Below, piece after piece: positions 42,701-52,286 of a stretch of DNA of 64,000 bases. Positions within the stretch are counted from its first letter, which is position 1. Each line of letters opens with the position of its first letter. The position numbers and the translations under genes were made by a program. Origin of the DNA: Uranotaenia lowii (taxonomy: Eukaryota; Arthropoda; Insecta; Diptera; Culicidae); the NCBI RefSeq assembly GCF_029784155.1, contig NC_073692.1, positions 272,129,827 to 272,193,826 on the forward strand, in the 5' to 3' direction. The notes beneath the pieces are model-generated. The model had not been told where the DNA came from, ran no database searches, and saw nothing but the letters and a program-made list of their open reading frames with translations.

Positions 42701-45700
42701 CAAATAGAAGAATACCAGATGAAAGGATATGCCCGTCTCGCCACCGAAGGTGAAATCAGAAACTCAGATCCTCGGAAAACCTGGTACCTACCACTCGGCG
42801 TTGTAGTAAACCCCAAAAAGCCGGAGAAGATTCGCATGGTGTGGGACGCAGCTGCTACGGTTAAAGGTGTCTCGTTGAACAGCATGCTTTTGAAAGGGCC
42901 AGATCAACTAACAACACTACCCTGGGTCCTCTTCCGTTTCCGACAATATGCTGTGGCAGTCTCTGGTGATATATCCGAGATGTTCCACCAAATCCGTATT
43001 CGTCCCGAAGATCAGCAAGCTCAGCGTTTTCTCTGGCGGACCAATCCAAATAAAGTTTTCGACGTTTTTGTTATGCAGGTGGCCACTTTCGGTTCAACTT
43101 GCTCCCCAGCATCTGCTCAATTCATAAAGAATAAGAACGCACGAGAGTTTGCGGATGTCTATCCTCGAGCTGTTGAAGGAATCATCGACTGCCATTACGT
43201 GGACGACTACGTCGATAGCTTTGGGACAGAGGAAGAAGCTCAACGAGTTGCTCGAGAAGTCAAGGCCATTCACGCGCGAGGAGGCTTCAACATTCGTGGT
43301 TGGAGATCCAATAGCGTGAAAATACTCCAAGGACTTGGAGAGGCAACAGATCCTAATCCCAAAGAACTAAACACACAGCACGGCATCATCGAGAGGGTTC
43401 TTGGAATGCACTGGCTTCCCAATGAAGATACTCTGGCATATTCCACCAACTTTCAGCCACAAATAAACGACATTATTTCAAACAGAATGCGGCCAACGAA
43501 ACGACAAGTACTGAAGTGCTTAATGAGTGTATTCGACCCTCTCGGTCTTCTAGCGGCCTTTGTCGTTCAAGGCAAAATACTTCTCCAAGATATTTGGAGA
43601 GCCGGTACTCAATGGGATGAAGAAATCAACGACCAAGTATTCGAAAAATGGACAAGATGGATAGATCAGTTCCCACTTATAGCAGACCTCCAGGTTCCAA
43701 GATGCTACTATCTAGATGCTACTGAAACACTCTACAATAATCTTGAACTGCATATATTTGCCGATGCAAGCGAAGATGCTTACGCAGCCGTAGCGTATTT
43801 TCGTATTTCCATCAATAGCAAGGAATATAAGTGCACTTTAGTTGCGTCAAAGACGAAGGTAGCTCCTCTACGACATTGGTCGATTCCCCGGCTTGAACTC
43901 CAAGCTGCTGTATTAGCTGCGCGACTAGAAACGTTTATTAAAGAAGGCCATACATTGCAAATACATCGTACGGTATTTTGGTCGGATTCGAGTACAGTAC
44001 TAGCCTGGATACGCTCGGACCATCGAAGATATTCGTCGTTTGTGGCATGTCGAGTATCTGAAATATTATCTACCACTTCTATCGCTGATTGGCGATGGAT
44101 CTCAACGAAGATGAACGTTGCTGACCTGGCCACAAAATGGGGACAAGGTGGCCAACTGGATGTGGATGGTCCATGGTTCAACGGACCGGAATTCTTGAAA
44201 GAGGAAGAGGCAGAGTGGCCGCGTCCCAAGTCAATACAACCAACTGTAGAAGAACAAAAAATGTGTGGGGTCCATCAAAGCCTAGAAATTCCAGATCCGC
44301 TGGTTGATGTATCCAGATTTTCTAAGTGGGAGAGACTGACCAGAGCAATGGCCTACGTATTCCGATATTTCAACAACTGCAAGAAAACACGTTGCAAGAT
44401 CAGTAGTTTGTATCCCACGCAATCCGAGTTGAGGCTTGCCGAAGATTACCTTTTCCGAATGGTTCAACGAGAAGCTTTTCCAGACGAAGTTCACCAACTA
44501 CTGGCACAAATCAGCGAGCCGAATAAGAAACAGGTCACCGTAGGAAAAGGCAGCAAACTGTATAAGTTGTCACCTTACCTGGACGAGCACCAAGTTCTGC
44601 GAGTCGACGGGCGGATTGGAGCGGCGGTTAATGTGGACAACTGCATCAAGTATCCAGTGATTCTCGCGAAACAACACCGTGTCAGCGATTTGATCATCGA
44701 TTTTTATCACCGTAAGTTCCATCACGCTAATTTCGAGACCGTGGTGAACGAATTACGTCAGGTTTACCATATCCCACAAATACGATCCCGTGTGAAGCAG
44801 ATCGTGAAGCGTTGTCAGTACTGTAAAATCAACAACGCTCGACCTCAAATTCCAAGGATGGCTCCTTTACCAGCGGCGAGGTTAGCAACGTGCACACGAC
44901 CATTCACTTTCGTTGGGTTGGATTTGTTTGGTCCACTCCAGGTTAAAGTGGGTAGGAGCTCGGTTAAACGCTGGATCGCGCTCTTCACCTGTTTAACAGT
45001 GCGCGCTGTCCACGTCGAAGTAGTATTCAACCTAAGTACGGAGTCGTGTATTATGGCGGTTCGGAGGTTTGTTGGTAGGCGAGGATCACCACTAGAATTC
45101 TATTCAGACAACGGCACCAACTTCCGGGGAGCCGATAACGTGCTGCAGCAACAAGTGTCCAACATCGAAGAAGGGCTGGCATCTACGTTCACCAATACTG
45201 CAACGAAATGGGTGTTTATACCACCCGGCACACCACACATGGGCGGCGCTTGGGAGCGCATGGTTCGTTCGGTGAAGAAGGCGATGGAGACGAGCGTGAG
45301 CGCGTGTCGAAAACTGAGCGATGAGGGTCTGTGGACTCTAGCAGTCGAGGCTGAAGGAATAGTGAACTCCAGACCGCTTACGTACCTCCCGATTGAGGCA
45401 GCGGAACAAGAAGCTCTTACTCCTAACCATCTGTTAATCGGAAGCTCCAACGGTATCAAGCAGCCGACTGTGGAGCAGGTAGACGAAAAATTGGCGCTGA
45501 AAAATACTTGGCACCAAATACAAACTCAAGCGGACACTTTCTGGCGTCGATGGATTCGTGAATACTTGCCGGATTTGACTCGGCGTACAAAATGGCAGAG
45601 TGAAACTCGACCGATTTGCGTAGGAGACTTGGTGATCATTGTGGATGAGGCTAGAAGAAATGGTTGGGTCCGCGGACGTGTTAATGAGGTAATTCCAGGG

Positions 45701-45853
45701 CAAGATGGGCGTGTAAGAAAGGCGATTGTTCAAACTCATAGGGGGCTCACTAGGCAATCGGTCTCCAAGCTAGCTGTACTTGACGTTGGGGGTGAGGTCT
45801 CAAAGTTAGCTGTATTTGAAGTTGCGACTAAGGGTAACCCGGGATCATCCTGA
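39785..45853 (+). CDS. BEL/Pao Gag-Pol polyprotein, apparently intact, with N-terminal PHD finger
   Basis: A single open frame of about 2022 codons. I take ATG 39785 as the start because the longer frame begins inside the LTR without an ATG. Domain order: residues 21-64 form a C4HC3 PHD-type zinc finger (Cys21, Cys24, Cys36, Cys39, His44, Cys47, Cys61, Cys64). A charged coiled coil lies at about 75-130, a BEL-type capsid region from about 373 to 520, and Cys/His zinc motifs at about 587-650. An aspartic protease has FLDDGSS near 724. RT has YVDD at 1138-1141, and RNase H has FADASED near 1322 and SDSS near 1400. Integrase has an H2C2 finger near 1626-1685 and a DDE core with Asp near 1712, SDNGTNF near 1773 and GGAWERM near 1821. 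A C-terminal BEL-type domain follows. No envelope gene. No stop or frameshift, so it may be competent. Confidence 0.93.
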   Translation: MATANDDAPSPATPNDGVSNCVACNLPDSAGNMVQCDVCDDWYHLTCAGVTPSIEFRPWSCPKCQPALSIHSSATASSKRSRKVQLQLEQLEENRNLELKALQIRLEAIEAQKRLVDAKYKLLQSTVNDVDETNNTQSRVNRRISRQLTTDWLESISDVVVTPERAPTNDATFPTVPTGQLNGPTSNTPPTSSNQPIAGSTFPTTSGRSISDTHLPTWLVVPDSASTQIFPAVSEANLGQRMQQLSTDNHGGKRRSAVQFADKIATVGAPEQQYHRNPAGFFPHGEQVTPIPRAPSQDRAPVPHPPQDKYKRNQRQGKTVPNSLRLNSDQCNEPHESLISQLGHCPPSEYANITQHMNSFSPTPSQLAARQVIARDLPIFSGDPEDWPVFISHYTTSTLACGYNPVENLTRLQRCLKGVALESVRSSLLLPDLVPEIIDTLRFRFGRPDLIINGLLQKLWNIPAPKAEKLESLIEYGTAVQNYCAHLEASDQNAHLSNPSLLAALVNRLPVDYQMQWSAYTDDNSEVSLKEFGEFMKMLMKRASKVTSSKICVVPSRLEERTRPKRGALHAHTESSHPASNHRERRCSMCSRNHQLKECDEFKALTLEGRRRVVEQERLCRNCLNFHGHRPCRLSGYCNVNGCTVRHHPLLHSIGGQQMQNNAGESSVRSNDHQSNSNGRGPSAFEPSPPADIHVHRSFPQVCLLRFVPVTLHGKGNLKIDTFAFLDDGSSLTLIEEKLVDELGLQGQPRTLCLKWTGNKTRTEHGSKVIELQISGTDQRHHKLQDTRTVKELALTPQTLDFGTLSASFRHLRGLPIASYRNAIPRVLIGVNNLHLTVPLRTKEGQPQDPIATKTRLGWCVYGGTGYQDTSLYVHRCSCSGDDALHTAVRNYFALEDVGITGTAILESENDKRAKRILEEHTSRQGDRFQTALLWKSDYYEFPDSRFMAEKRFECLERKLKRNPKMMENVTKQIEEYQMKGYARLATEGEIRNSDPRKTWYLPLGVVVNPKKPEKIRMVWDAAATVKGVSLNSMLLKGPDQLTTLPWVLFRFRQYAVAVSGDISEMFHQIRIRPEDQQAQRFLWRTNPNKVFDVFVMQVATFGSTCSPASAQFIKNKNAREFADVYPRAVEGIIDCHYVDDYVDSFGTEEEAQRVAREVKAIHARGGFNIRGWRSNSVKILQGLGEATDPNPKELNTQHGIIERVLGMHWLPNEDTLAYSTNFQPQINDIISNRMRPTKRQVLKCLMSVFDPLGLLAAFVVQGKILLQDIWRAGTQWDEEINDQVFEKWTRWIDQFPLIADLQVPRCYYLDATETLYNNLELHIFADASEDAYAAVAYFRISINSKEYKCTLVASKTKVAPLRHWSIPRLELQAAVLAARLETFIKEGHTLQIHRTVFWSDSSTVLAWIRSDHRRYSSFVACRVSEILSTTSIADWRWISTKMNVADLATKWGQGGQLDVDGPWFNGPEFLKEEEAEWPRPKSIQPTVEEQKMCGVHQSLEIPDPLVDVSRFSKWERLTRAMAYVFRYFNNCKKTRCKISSLYPTQSELRLAEDYLFRMVQREAFPDEVHQLLAQISEPNKKQVTVGKGSKLYKLSPYLDEHQVLRVDGRIGAAVNVDNCIKYPVILAKQHRVSDLIIDFYHRKFHHANFETVVNELRQVYHIPQIRSRVKQIVKRCQYCKINNARPQIPRMAPLPAARLATCTRPFTFVGLDLFGPLQVKVGRSSVKRWIALFTCLTVRAVHVEVVFNLSTESCIMAVRRFVGRRGSPLEFYSDNGTNFRGADNVLQQQVSNIEEGLASTFTNTATKWVFIPPGTPHMGGAWERMVRSVKKAMETSVSACRKLSDEGLWTLAVEAEGIVNSRPLTYLPIEAAEQEALTPNHLLIGSSNGIKQPTVEQVDEKLALKNTWHQIQTQADTFWRRWIREYLPDLTRRTKWQSETRPICVGDLVIIVDEARRNGWVRGRVNEVIPGQDGRVRKAIVQTHRGLTRQSVSKLAVLDVGGEVSKLAVFEVATKGNPGSS

Positions 45854-45863
45854 CCAGTGTTAC

Positions 45864-45874
45864 GGGGGGGAGGC
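45864..45874 (+). promoter_or_regulatory. BEL polypurine tract
   Basis: GGGGGGGAGGC immediately precedes the 3' LTR start TGTTGG at 45875, the expected place and composition for the primer of plus-strand DNA synthesis. Confidence 0.8.
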
Positions 45875-46866
45875 TGTTGGCAACTGGGAGCACTGCCAAC
45901 TTTGAAGCGGCGCGACATTTTCGACGCCAAATACTAAACTGCAGTTCAGCGGCCAGCCGCGACGCTTTCCCGTTTGACAGCTACGAGTTCCGGGAAAAAA
46001 CTTACACCACCCATTCAAGAAGAGTCAAACAGATAGCTTTATTTCTATTCTTCGTGATTAAAACTATATCTACCTATTTAAACTACAATTGAAAAAAACT
46101 ACCTAACCTAAGCTAAAACTATTGCCGAACCAAGTGCAGTGAAACAAACGAACGATAACCAGACAGTGGCACGTAAACAGGTTTGTGAATCCTGCCCTAC
46201 ACGAAATGTTGTGTTGTGCTAACCTCAATTTGTCTACGCATCACTAGCTAGTTTTCAGTGAGACCTTTTCGGATTCATCCGGCCCAGTGTAGAGCATAGT
46301 ACTGTGCTAAACAACAACGTGTTCCATCCAGCGCTTTCTAGCTCGACTATTGTTCCGGCTCTTCCAGCCTAGTTCATAGAACTTAGCCTTCTCAAGCCGC
46401 ATCCGAGTAACAGGTTAAATAGAATGTCGCTACATGCTAAACGATCATGCTAACCTTTATCCTTCTCAGCAGCTCGTGAATCGTTTCGGCTCATCCAGCC
46501 AAGTTTATCGAACTTAGCCTTCTCAAGCCGCGTCCGAGTAACAGCTCGTGAATAGTTCCGGCTCCTCCAGCCAAGTTCCGAGAACTTTGCTCTATCAAGC
46601 CGTGTAACACTATCAGGTTAGCAATTCCCGCTGCATGCAAAAACGGTTCATGCTAACGCTTTCTTTCATTAGCAGCCTTGGTCAGCTTTGCCTAGAATCG
46701 TTCCGGTTGTAGGGAAATCGACTCGAAACACTGATTTTGTAAGTCAAATTACTATAAAACTAAAATTATGTCATCTAACCAAAACTCAATAAATTACAGC
46801 TTGAAGCTGCTTTGCTATCAAGACCGGTGTCCTTTTCCCCTCCTCCCCTACATACAACTCGGAACA
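45875..46866 (+). repeat. BEL/Pao 3' LTR (992 bp)
   Basis: Same length as, and visually indistinguishable from, the 5' LTR, including the three internal tandem units (about 46340-46617). Followed by the AATAT target duplication. Near-identity implies a recent insertion. Confidence 0.95.
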
Positions 46867-46871
46867 AATAT

Positions 46872-47447
46872 GGTAAAAAGTTTATGGTTATTTGGGATAA
46901 CTGAATAAAGACTCCCTAAATAATGCAAAAAATCCATTTCTGGCAGAGGCACAAAGTGTTGCCTGACTAGTAGACACCAAGTAAATAACTAGTAATGATC
47001 AGATCCAAAGATCGCAATCTGTGCATCCGGTTTTTACGCAATATGACAGATGTGTTCTGATGGACAAAAAAATTTATGTTAAAACCGGATTTAAGATATC
47101 AATTTCTTCGAGATACCAACTCATGAAAAGGTTCCAACTAGATTCCAATTGCTTTTTCCAGGTGAGTTTGTGTAAAATATCATGATTTTGCAAGGGTTTT
47201 GGTTCTGTGGTAAAAAAAATAAATCAAAACATGACTGAAAAAAGTGCGCAAAGATAAAAAAGAGATTTTATGAAAAAGTGAGAGTATTTCTTGAAATCAT
47301 TGATCAATTTTTTTTTTATATTTTTAGTTTAAATTTCATATTAACACCTTAATTTCCTCCATAGAAAGTTTTTCGATCAAATGAATAGTTTTTAAAATAC
47401 ACACGTTTGCAACTGCCCGGATACTAAATGATCATAGCCTTACTTTA
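46872..47447 (+). pseudogene. Right arm of the Tc1/mariner element with a transposase remnant
   Basis: Ends with TGCCCGGATACTAAATGATC and ATAGCCTTACTT, complementary to the left terminal repeat at 38384. Around 47058-47110 a short reading (VLMDKKIYVKTGFKIS) matches the DD-box start (L-M-D-D/K-x-T/I-Y-V-K) seen in the other two Tc1 relics here, but the rest of the transposase is gone. TA-like bases flank both ends, as expected for this superfamily. Confidence 0.65.
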
Positions 47448-47454
47448 ACCGACA

Positions 47455-48110
47455 AACTGGTCATTCCTCGACGATATCCTCATATTCGAACCAACCTGGG
47501 AAGCACACAAAGCGTCATTGGATCAACTACTTCAGCGATTGGAAGAATATGGGTTCCACGTAAAGATGGAAAAATGCCACTTTTTCCAAACTGCAATCAA
47601 ATACTTGGGGCACATCATCGACAACAAGGGCATCCGTCCTGATCCAGAAAAGCTCCAAGCCATCGCCTCCATTCCAGCACCAACCAACGTTTCCGAACTG
47701 CGCTCATTCCTGGGAGCCATAAATTTTTATGGCAGATTTGTCCGCAACATCCATGAACTTCGATATCCACTCGACCAGCTACTCAAGAAAGATGCGAAGT
47801 GGCAGTGGAACAACGATTGTCAACGGTCATTCCGGCGATTTAAGGAAATCCTGCAGTCCGAAATGTTTCTAACTTATTACGATCCGAAGCTACCAATCAT
47901 GGCTGCGGACGTTTCAAGTAAGGGCATCGGTGCAGTAATTTTCCACGAATTTCCAAATAGGCAGCTGAAGGCAATTCAACACGCATCACGACCCTTAACT
48001 GCAGCAGCAGAGCAAGGCTACGGGCAGCCGGAAAAGGAAGCTCTTGCGCTTACGTACGGTGTGACGAAATTCCACAAGTACCTACACCCAAAATTCAGCC
48101 TCATGCCAAT
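47455..48110 (+). pseudogene. Ty3/gypsy pol: RT C-terminal part and RNase H start
   Basis: The frame resumes at the catalytic box SFLDDILIF (Asp pair at 47470-47475), followed by HVKMEKCHFFQTAIKYLGHI, IPAPTNVSELRSFLGAINFY and the RNase H start YDPKLPIMAADVSSKGIGAV with ALTYGVTKFHKYL. The RT fingers and the protease upstream are missing. The frame is lost at about 48110, just after KFSLM, where the TDHKPL block should start, because of an inserted sequence. Confidence 0.85.
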
Positions 48111-48935
48111 GGCGTGTAATCAATTTCATAGCATCATTGGTACAATAAGATAACGCGACCGGTGCTGATTCGATTTGCGTCCACCGGCATTAGCCTCCCA
48201 GCGCAACCTAATTGCATATGTCTGAAAGAAACAGAATAAAAACGTTTTCACGTCCCTCCCTATCGCATAACAAGACGAAGAAGGAGGGAAATAAATACCG
48301 GCCAACACCAGGCAGCCAGCAAACCGAGCACTGTGCGTGTGTAGCAAAAGCAACAAAAATAAATTCCTTCAATTCAATCCACCGGCAAACAAACACCGGC
48401 TAAGTTGCCCGGCTTTAGAAGCTGTGTATATGTAGCGTGTGTATGTAATAGCAGGCAGTAAGCAAAGCACAGTCTCATTCAATGGGTTTCCCGTTCCTTC
48501 ACTCCCGTTCTCTTTCCTTTGCCTTGAAAGGAGGCCAAACGCCGGGAAGCCAAAGTTGTGCGTTTTTCTTGTGATTGATCGGTGGCAGAAAGCCTATGAC
48601 AAATATCCCTCGTCCTGCATGAAGCACAAATAGTACACTGGTTAAGATATCGGACTGGCAGGACGATATTGATGATGAATTGAGTTCGACTCTCCCCACG
48701 GCGCTGTGGTTTTTTTTACTTGTTTCTGGGATGAATTATCCAATAGGAATGAAATCCCATAAAATATTTTCTTGTTTCGCTTCAATGTAGTGGTCATTTT
48801 GGTTGGGAGCCGAGTCCTTATGCCAGTTACGGTTTTTCAAACATACCTTCTTCGGCACAGTGCACATTTCAGCGCATTATCGGCACAGAGATTTGCTAAA
48901 TAGGCATTGGATTTTTGCGACCTCTTCTGTGGGTG
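48111..48935. mobile_element. Inserted non-coding sequence in gypsy RNase H, with a SINE-like part
   Basis: About 800 bp with no coding content replaces the end of RNase H. It contains a tRNA-like segment at about 48632-48712 (GTACACTGGTTAAGATATCG, B-box-like GAGTTCGACTCTCC) followed by a T-run. Next comes the GGGATGAATTATCCAATAGG palindrome also seen at 31591-31621. Boundaries and target duplications were not resolved, and it may be more than one insertion. Confidence 0.5.
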
Positions 48936-49690
48936 TACTGCTGCTCAACTACGATTTTGACATCCGTTACGTTTCCACCAACGAATTCGGTTGCGCTGAC
49001 ATGCTGTCCAGATTGATCGACCGTACGAAGCAGCCAGAGGAGGACTACATCGATGCAGCGATCTCGCTCGAAGAAGACATGGTGAGCATAATTCATGCCA
49101 CTGCCCATCAAGTCCCAGTTTCTTTCGCAGCTATCCAAACCGCAACGAAAGCAGGCAAAGCGCTACAGGCATTGCTTAAGTTCATCCGTGATGGCTGGCT
49201 AATCCACGGTCAATCACAAATCCAGACGTGCGTTCCTACTTGAACAGACGAGACTCCCTCACCCATGTCGACGGGGGTATTTTGTTCCACGACAGAGTAG
49301 TCGTTCCGAGCGAATTTCGAAAACAGATCCTTAATCAGTTTCATCGTGGACACCCTGGTATGGTTCGCATGAAGTCGATTGCACGCAGTTTTGTCTATTG
49401 GCCAGGAATAGATAAGGAAATCGAGGATTTTATCCGGCGGTGCAGTCCATGCTGCACAGCTCGGAAAACACCTACCAAATCAACGCCGCAATCTTGGCCC
49501 ATGCCTGACAAGCCGTGGTCACGTATACACGTAGACTATGCAGGACCTGTGGACGGATTGTACTTCTTGATGATTGTGGATCCTTACACCAAATGGCCGG
49601 AAGTGTACGCAACAAGAACCACAACGACGAAAACAACAACGAAGCTACCCGAACAGCACCGTACCATCCTCAATCCAACGGATTAGCTGA
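48936..49690 (+). pseudogene. Ty3/gypsy pol: end of RNase H and integrase N-terminal half
   Basis: LLNYDFDIRYVSTNEFGCAD with MLSRL marks the end of RNase H. After a frameshift at about 49230 the integrase follows: the H-x3-H...C-x2-C zinc region (QFHRGHPGMVRMKSIARSFV to RRCSPCC) and the first catalytic Asp in RIHVDYAGPVDG. The segment carrying the second catalytic Asp (the usual DNG motif) is deleted near 49650. The sequence jumps from a Thr-rich linker straight to APYHPQSNG, and in another frame. Confidence 0.85.
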
Positions 49691-50366
49691 ACGTTTCGTG
49701 GACACGCTGAAACGCACGCTCCGGAAAATTCGCTCCGGGGGAGAAACACTGGAGGAAGCACTGCTGCTTCTTCTCCAAGTTTACCGAACAACACCAACAG
49801 CAGATCTCGGTAACAAATCTCCAGCAGAAATAATAGTCGGTATGTCAATCCGAACTGTTTCGTCGATTCTTCTACCAACCACTCAATGCTTTCCAGCAAC
49901 GCAGACTGAAGAACAAACCGACAAGAATTGTGCAGTCTCAAGGCAGTTCGCTCCTGGTGATTCTGTGTACGTTTAGGTTCATCAAGGTAATGCATGGCAA
50001 TGGCAGGCGCCACGGTCATCGAACGAATAGGAAGAGTCAACTACAACGTTTTCCTTCAAGATCGTCAACGACTCATTCGCTCACACGTCAATCAACTGAA
50101 GCATCGTGCAACCAAGACTGTTCCCGATTCAGATGCAAGATGCAACCCAAGACCCGAGTCCATGATCAGAGTTTTTGTCGACGGATTTGGTCTTGAGGTG
50201 CCAACTCGAGCCGTTCCAGCAGTAGTACCAAATTCACCACCCAACGGAGACGTGGACTCTGACGGTTCAGAGTACTATTCGGATGACAGCAGCAAAAACG
50301 ACCTCCGCCCCAGCCAGAACCAGTGCCAGTTCCGGTTGCAACAACTGCGAAGGAACGACGACGAGA
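49655..50366 (+). pseudogene. Ty3/gypsy pol: integrase C-terminal part
   Basis: RTAPYHPQSNGLAERFVDTL provides the third catalytic residue (Glu). It is followed by a KRTLRKIRSGG region, SPAEIIVGMSIRT, and after further shifts ERIGRVNYNVFLQDRQRLIR and SHVNQLKHR, the GPY/F-type C-terminal end. A Ser/Asp-rich tail leads into the 3' LTR. With the central Asp missing and several shifts, the integrase is dead. Confidence 0.8.
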
Positions 50367-50428
50367 TGTCATATTCGAAAAATCGAAGCAATCGTTTCAA
50401 ATTTAAAATCTATCTAAACAGTCATTGA
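50367..50428 (+). repeat. Ty3/gypsy 3' LTR, first part
   Basis: TGTCATATTCGAAAAATCGA to AAACAGTCATTGA corresponds to the start of the 5' LTR at 36782. It is interrupted here by the I-like LINE. The last 13 bases are the LINE's target duplication. Confidence 0.8.
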
Positions 50429-50948
50429 TGGAAGTGAAGTTTATTTTCAATAAACGCTGCAATTTCCACAAAGTGTGGTTAATTATCTTTTGGTTCGGTC
50501 GTCAATTGCCGAACAGCAGTGGCACTCGGAGCAGAAATTTATTTGTTGCCATCAACAACATCTCCAAAGCCATCATCCCCCAAAACGTGCTGTTTGTTTG
50601 CCCCACTCGTCCGGGAGTGTAAACCGTCGGGACAACTGAAGGATTCGGAATTGGTTGCCGCAAGCGGGTTACGAAGACGGAGGACGCCTAGATCCGATTG
50701 GAAATCGTGTTTTGCTGATCGGAAGCACAGTCGACATTGCAACGAGCCACGAGATAGCTGCAATTGTATTGGTCACGTCACCAGAGGCACAGCTGGAACC
50801 CAACCCACAACAAATTGGATCAATTCATTATTGTATCTTCAGGTATTTCATTTCCCTTTCCTTTATTGCTGTCTTTTATCTATTATTCGAATTGTGTAGC
50901 TTCGTTCATTTTTTATTACGGTGGACTTTTAAGTCTTCGTAATAAATT
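50429..50948 (+). other. 5' UTR of the I-like LINE
   Basis: About 520 bp between the target duplication (AAACAGTCATTGA, 50416-50428) and the ORF1 start. It begins TGGAAGTGAAGTTTATTTTC. Short open frames overlap but none has a recognisable product. As in other LINEs of this type it probably contains the internal promoter. Confidence 0.75.
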
Positions 50949-52286
50949 ATGAGCGAAGGCGGGGGATCACACCAAGCAGTTTTGATGGATGTGAATTCTG
51001 TCGAAACTGCTGGGAAGTCTTCCCGACTCAGGGTCTACCCAGAGGGCTCATCTTTTTCTGGTCCATGGGTGGTTTATTTCCGGCCCAAGTCGAAACCTCT
51101 AAATTTTATTCAGATCACAAAAGATCTGGCAAGGTGGTCTTCCGTAACCGAAGTGTCTCGGATAAGACCAAATAAATTGCGTGTCATTGTGGCTAGCATA
51201 AAGGCCGCAAATGAAATTGTTGCTAGCGACTTTTTCAGGCTAGAGTATCACGTTTTCATCCCGTCTCGAAATGTAGAGATTGAGGGCGTGATCACTGAAA
51301 TGAGCCTGACGTGTGAATATATTTTGGCTAAAGGGATGGGCAAATTCAAGAGCCTCGATTCGACCTCTGTTAAAATCCTGGACTGCCGTCAACTCTCGAT
51401 TGCTACCACCGAAAATGGAGTCAAAAAATATTCACCGTCAGCCTCATTTCGTGTAACCTTCGAGGGTACCGCCCTCCCTCACTATGTCTTGATAGACGGG
51501 ATTTTAAGGCTTCCTGTGCGGCTTTTTGTGCCTCGCCCAATGGAATGCAAAAATTGCATTAAATTGGGGCACACAGCGTCCCATTGCTGTCACAAGACGC
51601 GTTGTCCCAAGTGTGGGGAGAGTCATGAAGTTGGAGCTTGCTCAGCAATAGAGCAGAAATGTGTATATTGCGGAGACTCACCTCATGATATCTCCTTGTG
51701 CGAGGCATTCAAAAGCCGCTGGGATAAACAGAGGCGTTCTTTAAAAGAACGATCCAATCGTTCTTATGCAGCCATTTTAAAGAACGCCTCTCCTCCGACC
51801 CCCACTCGATCTAACAATGTTTTTGCTGCTCTGCCAGTTGATGTAGTGGATTCAGATTCGGCTGATGAAGGGCGCCCATTCGTTCTATCAGGGTACTCCA
51901 GGAAGCGTACCAAAGCGTCTTCTGCTAAAATTCCAAGACGAACCCCCGCGGTTTCCCCAGCCTTCAGTTTTGCCAATAAACCAACTGAAAAAAATGAACC
52001 AGAAGAAATTCCACCTGGATTCCGTGCGACAATTTCGACACCAAATAACCCAGCTGTCGCCGGAACATCAAAAACTCCAACATCGAACGTGGTTTCGTCG
52101 GCAAAACCTAATCTATCCGGGATTTTTAAACTATCTGACATTATTAACGGAATATTCTCGTCTTTTAATGTTTCTGATTCCGTTAGAAGTATTGTTACTT
52201 CAATGCTCCCCATGGTAAAGACATTTTTTCAGCAATTGATGCAAACTTGGCCCCTTCTTTCAGTGTTTATCTCTCTCGATGACTAA
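50949..52286 (+). CDS. I-like LINE ORF1: Gag-like nucleic-acid-binding protein
   Basis: 445 codons, intact. The first half has a globular region resembling the RNA-binding domain of LINE Gag proteins (WVVYFRPKSKPLNFIQITKD, then TEVSRIRPNKLRVIV). Three cysteine knuckles follow: CKNCIKLGHTASHC from residue 200 (C-x2-C-x4-H-x4-C), CPKCGESHEVGAC from 219 (one residue shorter), and CVYCGDSPHDISLC from 238. A basic stretch (RWDKQRRSLKERSNRSY) and a long Ser/Pro/Thr-rich, probably disordered tail come next. Such proteins bind the element RNA and form the ribonucleoprotein. The stop overlaps the ORF2 start (ATGACTAA at 52279-52286), suggesting coupled termination and reinitiation. Confidence 0.9.
   Translation: MSEGGGSHQAVLMDVNSVETAGKSSRLRVYPEGSSFSGPWVVYFRPKSKPLNFIQITKDLARWSSVTEVSRIRPNKLRVIVASIKAANEIVASDFFRLEYHVFIPSRNVEIEGVITEMSLTCEYILAKGMGKFKSLDSTSVKILDCRQLSIATTENGVKKYSPSASFRVTFEGTALPHYVLIDGILRLPVRLFVPRPMECKNCIKLGHTASHCCHKTRCPKCGESHEVGACSAIEQKCVYCGDSPHDISLCEAFKSRWDKQRRSLKERSNRSYAAILKNASPPTPTRSNNVFAALPVDVVDSDSADEGRPFVLSGYSRKRTKASSAKIPRRTPAVSPAFSFANKPTEKNEPEEIPPGFRATISTPNNPAVAGTSKTPTSNVVSSAKPNLSGIFKLSDIINGIFSSFNVSDSVRSIVTSMLPMVKTFFQQLMQTWPLLSVFISLDD

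Noticed and set aside
43780..44229. 149-codon minus-strand ORF
   Set aside because: Antisense to the BEL RNase H region, no independent evidence.
49994..50428. Independent gene with an Asp/Ser-rich acidic tail
   Set aside because: It continues the gypsy integrase C-terminus and runs into the 3' LTR.
51764..52213. 149-codon minus-strand ORF opposite LINE ORF1
   Set aside because: Shadow of ORF1, which has three zinc knuckles and is clearly the real frame.
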